Positions 1 through 7,160 of a DNA stretch of 60,841 nucleotides are shown here, in pieces. Every line of letters begins with the position of its first letter. The first letter of the stretch is position 1. The notes under the pieces are model-generated. The model worked only from the letters and a program-made list of their open reading frames with translations. It had not been told where the DNA came from and ran no database searches. The position numbers were made by a program, and so were the translations under genes. Source of the stretch: Actinomycetes bacterium (GTDB lineage Bacteria > Actinomycetota > Thermoleophilia > RBG-16-64-13); NCBI GenBank assembly GCA_024637095.1, contig JAGXFV010000019.1:1-60841 (forward strand), written 5' to 3'.

Positions 1-474
1 CGCGGCGTGGCCGCGGTGTGGCAAGGGTTGCTGGCGGTGAAGCTAACCCCGAACGTGACAGATGCGGTACCTGTGGCTCAGGCTGCGGTCGAGGCCGGAG
101 CCACCGCTATCTCCTTGGTGAACACCTTCAAAGGGCTGGTGCTCGATCGGCTGACCTTGAATCCATACTTGGGCGGAACCACGGGAGGCCTCTCCGGGCC
201 TGCCATCAAGCCGCTCGCCCTCCGGTTCTGCTGGGAAGTGGCGGCCGCGGTCGAGGTGCCGATTATCGGCATGGGCGGAGTCGCTTCGGTCGAGGACGTC
301 ATCGATTACCTGGCCGTGGGCGCGAGCGCGGTGGCCGTGGGCGCTTCGGCCTTTCGCGACCCCTGGTTGTATGCCCGGCTTGCGCGGGAACTGGGGAGTG
401 AGCTCGCTCACCGGGGATTGACTCTCGACGAGCTCACCGGTTGCGCTCACCGGGGCGGCGCTCTGGGTCTCTAG
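1..474 (+). CDS. pyrD: Dihydroorotate dehydrogenase, type 1B catalytic subunit (3' part only)
   Basis: The reading frame is open from the first base, so the 5' end lies outside the window; about 157 C-terminal residues are present. The protein oxidises dihydroorotate to orotate in pyrimidine synthesis. The visible part is the second half of the flavin-binding TIM barrel: KLTPNVTD, then GGLSGPAIKP, then the phosphate-binding PIIGMGG strand-loop and a GASAVAVGA strand. The GGLSGPAIKPLALR pattern is typical of type 1 (PyrD B) enzymes, which usually pair with the electron-transfer subunit PyrK. The TAG stop overlaps, tail to tail, the stop of the lipoprotein gene on the other strand through a shared CTAG. 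The pyr operon probably continues upstream of the window. Confidence 0.93.
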   Translation, partial: RGVAAVWQGLLAVKLTPNVTDAVPVAQAAVEAGATAISLVNTFKGLVLDRLTLNPYLGGTTGGLSGPAIKPLALRFCWEVAAAVEVPIIGMGGVASVEDVIDYLAVGASAVAVGASAFRDPWLYARLARELGSELAHRGLTLDELTGCAHRGGALGL

Positions 475-1241
475 CCGCTCCCGCCCCCAAGCAGTTCTCG
501 GATGTCGCGGGCGTCCTCGGGAACCTCGGGTAGTTCTACCGAATCTCCGGCTTCTTCCAGGCGGGAGAAGCGATAGGAGAAGTCCTCTCCGTAAATCGGC
601 CGGAACTCGGCGCCCAGGGGAGCTCCGGTTTCCTTGTCGACGTCGAGGGCCATCTTGATGTCCCCGGGGTAAAGCGGGTTCTCGGCCACGGCGTCCATGA
701 TCACCTGGTCAAGGCCTTCTGCAGCGACGCTGCGAGCGCTGATGTCTCCGGTCAACCGCCACGCGTCCTCGAACTCGGCGCTTTCTTCGACCGCGATTCC
801 CTCCGGCTCCACGAGCTCGATCAGGCGCAGGGGGTTCACCAGGCGAACGGCGACCAGGAGAGTGGCGACCCCCTCTTTGGTCTCCTGGTTGAATTCGTCC
901 GCGGTCCAGATTTCGTTGACGTCCCCGGGACGCACCTCGTACCAGGGCTCATCCTCCGCGAGGGCAATGAAATAAGTGTCTCCGTCGGCGATGACGGGGC
1001 CGAAGGCGGCGGCTCCCGGAGAGTCTCCCTGCCTATGTCGGGCGGGAGAGCCTCCCTGCGCGAAGGTCCAGACATGCTCATCGCCTTCGGCCACGGTGGG
1101 AGCGTCGCTTATCCAGGTGGCGGCCTGGGAGAGGGCGTCTTGCGCGGAAGGCTCGCTGTCTGCGCACCCCAACGCCGAAAGACTCAAGGCAAGCGCCACC
1201 GGTAAAGCCAGCAGCCAAGCCTGGTTAAGTCGGCCCTTCAT
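471..1241 (-). CDS. Putative LprG/LppX-like lipoprotein
   Basis: 256 residues from an ATG preceded by GAGGAGG at good spacing. The longer upstream reading of this frame overlaps mihF antisense and is not used. The N-terminus has two positive residues, a hydrophobic stretch and a lipobox LSALGC at about residues 19-24, so it should be lipidated and held on the outer face of the membrane. The rest is soluble. A DGDTYFIAL strand, an NPLRLIELV segment and a WRLTGDISA strand resemble the actinobacterial LppX/LprA/LprF/LprG fold that binds lipids in a hydrophobic cavity. That assignment rests on pattern only and is moderate. The gene is convergent with pyrD and divergent from mihF, with only 93 bases between its start and mihF. 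Confidence 0.6.
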   Translation of the reverse strand: MKGRLNQAWLLALPVALALSLSALGCADSEPSAQDALSQAATWISDAPTVAEGDEHVWTFAQGGSPARHRQGDSPGAAAFGPVIADGDTYFIALAEDEPWYEVRPGDVNEIWTADEFNQETKEGVATLLVAVRLVNPLRLIELVEPEGIAVEESAEFEDAWRLTGDISARSVAAEGLDQVIMDAVAENPLYPGDIKMALDVDKETGAPLGAEFRPIYGEDFSYRFSRLEEAGDSVELPEVPEDARDIRELLGGGSG

Positions 1242-1300
1242 GTAACCTCCTCGGAAGTACTTCTCGAAAACCGGATACCCCGCACCAATCGCAAGAGCAG

Positions 1301-1328
1301 TTGCGCAGGATACGCCTGTAAGTATAAT
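1301..1328 (+). promoter_or_regulatory. Sigma-A promoter of mihF, probably leaderless
   Basis: TTGCGC at 1301-1306, a 16-base spacer, and a perfect TATAAT at 1323-1328. The mihF GTG starts 7 bases after the -10 box, where the transcript should begin, and no Shine-Dalgarno can fit. This suggests a leaderless mRNA. Confidence 0.75.
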
Positions 1329-1334
1329 GGGCGC

Positions 1335-1682
1335 GTGGTCGACCACACCGTGACAGCACAACCTCAAGCGCAGACTCCAGAGCGAAGCCATCAGCAGCGC
1401 ATGGAAGCGCTCGAGCGCGCCAACGGTATCCGATCGGAACGTGCCCGTCTTAAGCAACAACTCAAGGTGGGCGAGGTCCACATCACCGACGTCCTTTCGG
1501 ACCCTCCGGAATACGTCCACACCGCCAAGGTCTTCGACCTCATCATGGCCGTTCCCAAGTTCGGAAGGGTCAAGGCCTCCAAGGTTCTGGAGAAGTGCCG
1601 GGTGAGTTCTTCGAAGACCATCATTGGTCTGACTCCGCGTCAGCGGCGCGAGCTGATCGAGTTCCTCGAGTCTTCCTCGTAA
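1335..1682 (+). CDS. mihF: Actinobacterial integration host factor (mIHF)
   Basis: 115 residues, close to mycobacterial mIHF (Rv1388). The family is small, basic and found only in Actinobacteria; it binds DNA without strong sequence preference, compacts the nucleoid and stimulates mycobacteriophage L5 integration. The N-terminal half is a charged helix (RSERARLKQQLKVGE), followed by a helix-two-turn-helix region with the conserved run VPKFGRVKASKVLEKC and ending in LTPRQRRELIEFL. The GTG start lies at the expected transcription start. gmk, rpoZ and coaBC follow in the classic actinobacterial order. This gene is the best single taxonomic marker in the window. Confidence 0.92.
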   Translation: MVDHTVTAQPQAQTPERSHQQRMEALERANGIRSERARLKQQLKVGEVHITDVLSDPPEYVHTAKVFDLIMAVPKFGRVKASKVLEKCRVSSSKTIIGLTPRQRRELIEFLESSS

Positions 1683-1692
1683 CTTCAGAGCC

Positions 1693-2289
1693 ATAGCCAG
1701 GCTCATCGTCATTTCGGGACCGTCCGGCGCGGGGAAGGGCACTTTGATCGCCAAGATCCGGCCCCGCTTTCGCGACCTGCGGTTATCCGTCTCGGCCACC
1801 ACTCGGAAGAGGCGGCGTGGGGAGGAGGAGGGACGCGACTACTTCTTTCTCGTGCGCGAGGATTTCAAGAAACGCATGGACCGGGGCGACTTCTTGGAGC
1901 ACGCGGAGTACGGCGGCAATCTCTACGGCACGCCGCGCCAAGCGGTTGAGGACAGCTTGCGCCGTGGCTGCGACGTGCTCCTGGAGATCGAGTTGCAGGG
2001 CGCCATGCAGGTGCACGACGCCGTAGAGGATGCGGTCATGGTCTTCGTGGCCCCGCCCGATCTGGGAGAGCTCGAGACCCGGTTGCGCAGACGAGACACC
2101 GAGAGCGAAGGCCAGATCCAGCGGCGCATGGATCACGCCCGCGAGGAACTCGCTGGTCGCGACGAGCACGGAAAACCCCCGGAATTCGACTATGCTATAG
2201 TCAATGTGGACGTCTGCGAGGCGGCGGATTCGCTTGCCCGCATAATCGAGGACATTCGCGTCCACGATTCTGCCCGACACCAGCACTGA
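1693..2289 (+). CDS. gmk: Guanylate kinase with apparent ATA start codon
   Basis: Phosphorylates GMP (and dGMP) to GDP using ATP. The P-loop GPSGAGKGT is encoded from about 1717, preceded by the first beta strand ARLIVIS; the GMP-binding SxSATTRKRR and a GNLYGTP motif follow. This frame has stops at 1630 and 1654 and no ATG, GTG or TTG before the P-loop. The first canonical-type codon is a TTG at 1744, which would delete the whole P-loop. The codon in the normal start position, giving (M)ARLIVISGPSG, is ATA at 1693, 10 bases after the mihF stop. From there the protein is 198 residues, normal for the family. Translation is probably coupled to mihF. The gene is real; the start is inferred. Confidence 0.9.
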   Translation: MARLIVISGPSGAGKGTLIAKIRPRFRDLRLSVSATTRKRRRGEEEGRDYFFLVREDFKKRMDRGDFLEHAEYGGNLYGTPRQAVEDSLRRGCDVLLEIELQGAMQVHDAVEDAVMVFVAPPDLGELETRLRRRDTESEGQIQRRMDHAREELAGRDEHGKPPEFDYAIVNVDVCEAADSLARIIEDIRVHDSARHQH

Positions 2290-2326
2290 TACCGAATCCC
2301 CCACACTGCGACGAGGTGACTAGCGG

Positions 2327-2587
2327 ATGAATAAGCCGACCGTGGACGACATTCTGGCTGGACTTAGCAAGAACGCCCCTGAGGGCGAGGTTCCCAACCG
2401 CTATTCCGCTGTGATGGTGACCGCCCGCCGGGCGCGCCAGATCAACAGCTACTATCGCAGCCTGGGCGAAGGCGGCGGGCTCGAGGACTTCGCGCCGCCC
2501 CTTGTTACCGGTCCCACCCGTAATTACCTGACCATCGCCATGGAAGAAGTGGCGGAGGGCGAGATTGGATATCGCCTGGCCGGCTAA
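2327..2587 (+). CDS. rpoZ: RNA polymerase omega subunit
   Basis: 86 residues. The omega subunit helps assemble and stabilise RNA polymerase by clamping the beta-prime subunit. The core omega pattern is clear: NRYSAVMVTARRARQINSYY, with the conserved Ala-Arg-Arg-Ala-Arg-Gln-Ile helix, and near the C-terminus YLTIAMEEVAEGEIGY. The ATG is preceded by GAGGTG. It sits between gmk and coaBC as in most Actinobacteria and is probably co-transcribed with them. Confidence 0.95.
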   Translation: MNKPTVDDILAGLSKNAPEGEVPNRYSAVMVTARRARQINSYYRSLGEGGGLEDFAPPLVTGPTRNYLTIAMEEVAEGEIGYRLAG

Positions 2588-2611
2588 CGCCGAGCCGCCT
2601 TTCTTCCGGTT

Positions 2612-3844
2612 ATGATCACTAGTGGCCAGCCCAAGGTCCTGCTGGGGGTCACCGGCGGTATCGCCGCCTACAAATCCGTTGAAATCCTGCGGGGACTGCA
2701 ACGCAACGGCGTCGACGTAACCGTGGTGATGACTCCGGCCGCCACTCAGTTCGTGGGGCCCCTCACCTTCGAGACGCTTTCCGGCCACCCCGTGCACTTA
2801 GACGCGCAGTGGCTCCGTAGCGACTCGGGCATCGCGCACGTCGAGGAGGGCCGCGACGCCGACCTTCTCCTGATCGCCCCGGCCACGGCCAATACCCTGG
2901 CCAAGATGGCCCAGGGTGTCGCCGACAACCTGCTGACGACCACCTATCTGGCCTTTTCCGGCACCGTGCTGGTGGCTCCCGCCATGAACGCCAACATGTG
3001 GTCTCATCCCGCCACTCAGCAGAATCTCGCCCTGCTCGAACAGCGGGGGGTCGTGGTCGTGCAGCCCGACGAAGGCGAGCTCGCCTGCGGGGTCTACGGC
3101 GCCGGACGGATGGCCGAGCCCGACGGCATCGTCGCCGAGGTCAAGCTTCGTCTGCAGGTAGAGAGGAAGAGCGATTTGCGGGGACTCAGGGTATTGGTCA
3201 CCGCCGGGGGCACCCAGGAACCGATCGACGCGGTGCGCTACATCGGCAACCGCAGCTCGGGGAAGATGGGCTTCTCTCTGGCCCGTGCTGCCCATGACCG
3301 GGGGGCCGAGGTCGATTTGGTGCACTCCAATGTCAAGTTGCCCAAAGTGCCCGGGGTCAACCAGGTGGAAGCTTCCACCGCGGACGACGTCTATCGCGAG
3401 GTCATGGCCCGCCTGCCCGAGGTCGACGTGCTCATCATGGCGGCGGCGGTGGCGGACTATCGGGTCGGCAGGAACGTGGACGGCAAGATGGAAAAGAGGC
3501 GGGAGCACCTCACCATCCAACTGGAGCCCACCGCCGATGTTCTCTGCGAGGTAGCGGCACTGGAGGGCGGCCGCTTTGTCGTTGGGTTTGCCGCCGAATT
3601 CGGGATGGAGGGTCTGGAGCGCGCTCGGGGAAAGCTGGAGCACAAGAACCTGGACATGATCGTCTTCAACGACATCTCGCGCAGCGATATCGGCTTCAAT
3701 GTGGATGAGAACGAAGTGGTCATCCTAACGCCGGAGGGCGACGTCGAAGTGGCCCGGACGGGCAAAGAGGTGGTCGCCGAACGAATTCTGGACGAGGTGG
3801 CCCGGGCCTTACGCCGCCAACGGAAGGCCGGCGTGTCGGTCTGA
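2612..3844 (+). CDS. coaBC: Bifunctional phosphopantothenoylcysteine decarboxylase/synthetase
   Basis: 410 residues; catalyses two steps of coenzyme A synthesis. The N-terminal FMN-dependent decarboxylase half (CoaC, about 1-185) shows GVTGGIAAYK, the PAMNANMW motif and the active-site Cys in LACGVYGAGRM. The C-terminal half (CoaB, about 190-405) joins cysteine to 4'-phosphopantothenate and shows VTAGGTQEPID, RYIGNRSSGKMG and the dimer-interface/nucleotide segment around ADYRV and KMEKR. It ends the mihF-gmk-rpoZ operon. The stop lies inside a 20-base tandem duplication, so a copy of the last codons continues past the stop. A strong hairpin follows 28 bases later. Confidence 0.96.
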   Translation: MITSGQPKVLLGVTGGIAAYKSVEILRGLQRNGVDVTVVMTPAATQFVGPLTFETLSGHPVHLDAQWLRSDSGIAHVEEGRDADLLLIAPATANTLAKMAQGVADNLLTTTYLAFSGTVLVAPAMNANMWSHPATQQNLALLEQRGVVVVQPDEGELACGVYGAGRMAEPDGIVAEVKLRLQVERKSDLRGLRVLVTAGGTQEPIDAVRYIGNRSSGKMGFSLARAAHDRGAEVDLVHSNVKLPKVPGVNQVEASTADDVYREVMARLPEVDVLIMAAAVADYRVGRNVDGKMEKRREHLTIQLEPTADVLCEVAALEGGRFVVGFAAEFGMEGLERARGKLEHKNLDMIVFNDISRSDIGFNVDENEVVILTPEGDVEVARTGKEVVAERILDEVARALRRQRKAGVSV

Positions 3845-3862
3845 CGGCCGGCGTGTCGGTCT
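3826..3862 (+). repeat. 20-base tandem duplication across the coaBC stop
   Basis: The 17-base block GGCCGGCGTGTCGGTCT occurs at 3826-3842 and again at 3846-3862, exactly 20 bases later. The first copy encodes the last residues of CoaBC and the second lies after its TGA. It looks like a replication-slippage product. Confidence 0.9.
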
Positions 3863-3872
3863 AGAGCATGGG

Positions 3873-3896
3873 AGAGGGCGCCCGAAGGCGCCCTCT
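3873..3896. terminator. Bidirectional terminator-like hairpin between coaBC and sigA
   Basis: A perfect 10-base-pair stem (AGAGGGCGCC with GGCGCCCTCT) closed by a CGAA loop lies between the convergent coaBC and sigA genes. There is no T-tract on either side, as is common for actinobacterial terminators, so it could end transcription from both directions. Confidence 0.75.
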
Positions 3897-3925
3897 GAGG
3901 CTCATCCTCGGTCTCTCGGATCTCC

Positions 3926-5029
3926 TCAAGCCGACTCGCGCATCGCCTGGATTTCGGACGATGCCTTGATCTGCTCGAGGGCCTTGGCTTCGATCTGCCG
4001 GATGCGCTCGCGGCTGACGTTGAAGCGGGAGCTCACCTCGGCCAGAGTGCGCGGGTGCTCACCCTTCAGCCCGAAGCGAAGCTCGACCACTTTTCGTTCA
4101 CGTTCGTCCATGCTCTTGAGCACTCGATCGAGACTCTCCCGGGCGATGATGCTGGAGACTGCCTCCGCGGGGTCAGGTGTGCTGGTGTTTTCGATGAAAT
4201 CGCCCAGTTCTGCATCTTCCTCGTCGCCGATCGGCGTCTCCAGGGAGGTGGTGCGCTGCGCGATCTTGCGCATCTCCCGCACTTCCTCGGGCTCGATGGC
4301 CAGTTCCGTCGCGAGATCCTCGTCTGTGGGTTCCCGTCCGGACTCCTGGAGCATCTTCCGCTCAGTGCGCATCATTTTGTTGATCTTCTCGATCATGTGC
4401 ACCGGGATGCGGATGTTGCGATCCTGGTTGGCGATGGCACGGGTTATCGCCTGGCGAATCCACCAGGTGGCGTAGGTCGAAAACTTGAAGCCCTTGCGGT
4501 AGTCGAATTTCTCCACCGCACGAATCAGCCCGGTATTGCCTTCCTGAATCAGGTCGAGCAGGTCCATATCCTGGGTGTAGTAGTTCTTCGCGATCGAGAT
4601 CACGAGGCGCAGGTTGGAGCTGATCATCTTGTCCTTGGCCATCATGTCGCCGGCTTCGATCCGCTTTGCCAGCTGAACTTCTTCGTCTTTTGTAAGCAGT
4701 GGGACTTCCCCGGCTTCCTTGAGGTAGAGCCGGAGCGGATCGTTGGTGACGGTCTCCACGGAAAGATCCAGAGTGGGGGCGGTCTTCTCCAAACCGCCTG
4801 CATCCACCGGGGCCTCCTCGTAGACCTCGACGTTGAGGTCGAAAAGCTGCGAGTAGAGGTCCTCGATATCGTCGGTGGTCATGTCGAAATCCTCGACCAG
4901 TGCCATCACCTCGTCGGTGACGACGTAGCCACGCTCCTGGCCGGCCTGAAGCAGTCCCGGGATGTCTACGATGGTCCGACCCTCGCCCATCGCTGCATCG
5001 CTGTTGGTTCTCATCGCCATCGTTGGCAC
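3926..5029 (-). CDS. sigA: Primary sigma factor SigA/RpoD
   Basis: About 367 residues from the GTG at 5029, which has AAAGAGG upstream; an ATG nine bases on (5020) is the alternative. The frame is open to 5140, but that start would overlap the likely -10 box. Region 1.1 is short. Region 1.2 begins near NDPLRLYLKEAGEVPLL, region 2 contains the core-binding DLIQEGNTGLIRAVEKFDY and the -10-melting FSTYATWWIRQAITRAI, region 3 has PVHMIEKINK, and region 4 ends with the helix-turn-helix LAEVSSRFNVSRERIRQIEAKAL that reads the -35 box. This is a full essential group 1 sigma factor. It is monocistronic and convergent with coaBC. Confidence 0.95.
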   Translation of the reverse strand: MPTMAMRTNSDAAMGEGRTIVDIPGLLQAGQERGYVVTDEVMALVEDFDMTTDDIEDLYSQLFDLNVEVYEEAPVDAGGLEKTAPTLDLSVETVTNDPLRLYLKEAGEVPLLTKDEEVQLAKRIEAGDMMAKDKMISSNLRLVISIAKNYYTQDMDLLDLIQEGNTGLIRAVEKFDYRKGFKFSTYATWWIRQAITRAIANQDRNIRIPVHMIEKINKMMRTERKMLQESGREPTDEDLATELAIEPEEVREMRKIAQRTTSLETPIGDEEDAELGDFIENTSTPDPAEAVSSIIARESLDRVLKSMDERERKVVELRFGLKGEHPRTLAEVSSRFNVSRERIRQIEAKALEQIKASSEIQAMRESA

Positions 5030-5126
5030 GTATCCCTCTTTGTCGTCTTGCTGAGTAAAAACATCCTGAGGCTTAGACCCCTTTGGAGAAGGTCCCCTGG
5101 GGGACCCTCCTGAGGCAAACCCGCAC

Positions 5127-5155
5127 ATTGTATCTCCCACAAGTACTATTGTCTA
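5127..5155 (-). promoter_or_regulatory. Likely sigA promoter
   Basis: On the minus strand: TAGACA at 5155-5150, a 17-base spacer, and TACAAT at 5132-5127. The transcript would begin near 5120 and leave a leader of about 90 bases before the chosen sigA start. Confidence 0.65.
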
Positions 5156-5196
5156 TAGGACTTGGGACGAAACGTCGGTTCCAAACACCAGCGTAT

Positions 5197-5210
5197 CGAA
5201 CAAACGTTCT
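5197..5210. promoter_or_regulatory. LexA (SOS) box-like palindrome upstream of sigA
   Basis: CGAACAAACGTTCT has the GAAC-N4-GTTC dyad of the Gram-positive and actinobacterial LexA operator. It lies about 42 bases upstream of the sigA -35 box, in a 150-base intergenic stretch otherwise relatively AT-rich for this window. Confidence 0.5.
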
Positions 5211-5309
5211 GCACACAATGGCATTCTACCCGCAAAATGCGAGTGAATTGCTAAGGAATGGTGAAGAATTGATTACGAGCGGGGAATTCGGAGACCAAGC
5301 ACCAGAAAG

Positions 5310-7160
5310 CTAGACGCCTTCGACCGCTCCGGTCCAGCCGTCGAAGCCGAGAGCGGCGTCGTGGCCGTGGGAAGCGGCAAGCAACTGGCTTCGGTAAAGG
5401 GCGGCATAGGAGCCGGTCAGGTCCAGCAGTTCTTGGTGGGACCCGTCCTCGACGATACGCCCGTCGGCCACCACCAGGATCCGGTCTGAGCGCTCCACCG
5501 TGGAGAGCCGGTGGGCGATGATCAAAGAGGTGCGCTCGGCCAACAGACGGCCCAGGGCGAGCTCCACCCGCCGCTCGGTGCCTGGGTCTACGCTGGAGGT
5601 CGCCTCGTCCAGGATCAGGATGGACGGCTGGGCGAAGAACGCTCGGGCGAAGGCCACCAGCTGACGTTCTCCCGCCGAGAGCCGGCTGCCCCGTTCCTGC
5701 ACCTCGGTGTCGTAGCCGTCGGGCAGATTGGCGATCAGGTCGTCAACCCCCAACCGGCGCGCCGCCTGTCTGACCTCGTCCAAAGTCGCCTCCGGCCTGG
5801 GCAGGCGGATGTTGTCGAGCACGGTGCCTGAGAACAGATAGGGCTCCTGCGGCACGTAACCCACCTGGCGGCGGAAAGCCCTGATGTCGTAGTCCTGCAG
5901 CTCGACTCCGTCCACCAGTATCCGGCCGGCATCGGGCCGGTAGAAACGCAGGAGCAGGCGCGCGATGGTCGTCTTGCCCGCCCCGGTGGGGCCCACCAGG
6001 GCCACGCGCTGTCCCGCCGGGATGTGAATGGAGACGTCGTGAAGGACGTCCCCGCCGTTGTCGTAGGAGAAAGTGACGTTCTCGAACCTCAGCTCGCCCT
6101 GGAGGCGTCCGGGAATGGTTTCACCCTGCCACTCGGTGGCGTCCGGTTCCGTCTCCAATACTGTGTAGATCTTCTCCAGGGCCGCGCCCGCCGACTGGAA
6201 GGTGTTGTAGAGCTCGGAAAGAGACTGCACGGGATCGAAGAAGCTCGAGAGGTAGGCGATGAAGGCAGCGAGCATCCCTACGGTCAGATTGCCCTGCGTG
6301 ACCTGCCAGCCGCCGTAGAGCAGGATGATGGCTGTGGCGATGGCCGAGAGGAACTCCACGGAGGGGAAGTAGAGCCCGGAGATGTAGACGGTGGATACGT
6401 TGGCGCGGCGGTAGGTGTCGTTGACCTCGTGGAATTTTTCCCGGTTGCGGTCTTCCCGCACGAACGCCTGGACCACCCGCACCCCGCTGACCGACTCCTG
6501 CAGAGTCGCCGTCAGGTCGGCCACGGTCTCTCTGACTTCCCGGTAGGCCTTGACCGCTCGGGTGCGGAACACGGCGGTGGCCACGAGCAGCAACGGCAGG
6601 ACGGAAAGAGTCACCAGGGCGAGCTCGAAGTCCATGGTCATGATGATGATGGCCGCCCCGGTGAGGGTGAGCACGCTGGTAACCAACTGGGTCATGCCCT
6701 CGGTCAGCAGCTGCTCGAGCGCTTCGATGTCGTTGGTCAGTCGGGAGATTACCCAGCCGGCGCGTTGGCGGGTGTGGTAGCCGACGTCCAGTGAGGTCAG
6801 GTGGCCGAAGAGCTCGTCGCGCAGGTCGCGGATGATGCGCTCTCCTACCCAGTTGACTCCGTAGGTCTGCAACCCGTTGAGCACCGCTCCCAGGACTCCG
6901 GCTCCCAGATAGAGCAGGCCGATCACCAAGAGGTAGTCCAGGTTCTGCTCGCGAATGCCCCCGTCGATGGCCAGGCGGAGCAGGTAGGGACCGGCCAGCC
7001 CGGTCGCGGTGAAAAGGAGCATGACCAGCAAAGTGGCCGCCGCCTGCCAGCGGTAGTTCCGGGCAAAGGCGCCCAAGCGGACCAGCGCCTGCCGGTCGAG
7101 CCACACCCGCAGTGCAGCGCGGCCCTCGTCCGGCGCGTAGTGGCGCCCGTGGGAGCTCAA
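5310..7160 (-). CDS. ABC exporter half-transporter, catalytically complete NBD
   Basis: 616 residues. An N-terminal six-helix type IV exporter domain (about 35-330) is followed by an ATPase domain with Walker A GPTGAGKTT, a variant signature LSAGERQ, and Walker B ILILDEATSSVD with the catalytic Glu, then the switch His in IIAHRLST. It is the second gene of a two-gene unit: its TTG start overlaps the TGA of the upstream ABC gene (TTGA), with GGGAGG seven bases before it. With its degenerate partner it should form an asymmetric heterodimer of the BmrCD/TM287-288 kind, exporting lipids, drugs or peptides. The substrate cannot be told from sequence. Confidence 0.92.
   Translation of the reverse strand: MSSHGRHYAPDEGRAALRVWLDRQALVRLGAFARNYRWQAAATLLVMLLFTATGLAGPYLLRLAIDGGIREQNLDYLLVIGLLYLGAGVLGAVLNGLQTYGVNWVGERIIRDLRDELFGHLTSLDVGYHTRQRAGWVISRLTNDIEALEQLLTEGMTQLVTSVLTLTGAAIIIMTMDFELALVTLSVLPLLLVATAVFRTRAVKAYREVRETVADLTATLQESVSGVRVVQAFVREDRNREKFHEVNDTYRRANVSTVYISGLYFPSVEFLSAIATAIILLYGGWQVTQGNLTVGMLAAFIAYLSSFFDPVQSLSELYNTFQSAGAALEKIYTVLETEPDATEWQGETIPGRLQGELRFENVTFSYDNGGDVLHDVSIHIPAGQRVALVGPTGAGKTTIARLLLRFYRPDAGRILVDGVELQDYDIRAFRRQVGYVPQEPYLFSGTVLDNIRLPRPEATLDEVRQAARRLGVDDLIANLPDGYDTEVQERGSRLSAGERQLVAFARAFFAQPSILILDEATSSVDPGTERRVELALGRLLAERTSLIIAHRLSTVERSDRILVVADGRIVEDGSHQELLDLTGSYAALYRSQLLAASHGHDAALGFDGWTGAVEGV

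Noticed and set aside
5083-5313. Small plus-strand gene upstream of sigA
   Set aside because: The frame overlaps the sigA 5' region antisense and has no Shine-Dalgarno or conserved features; the sequence is better explained as the sigA control region.
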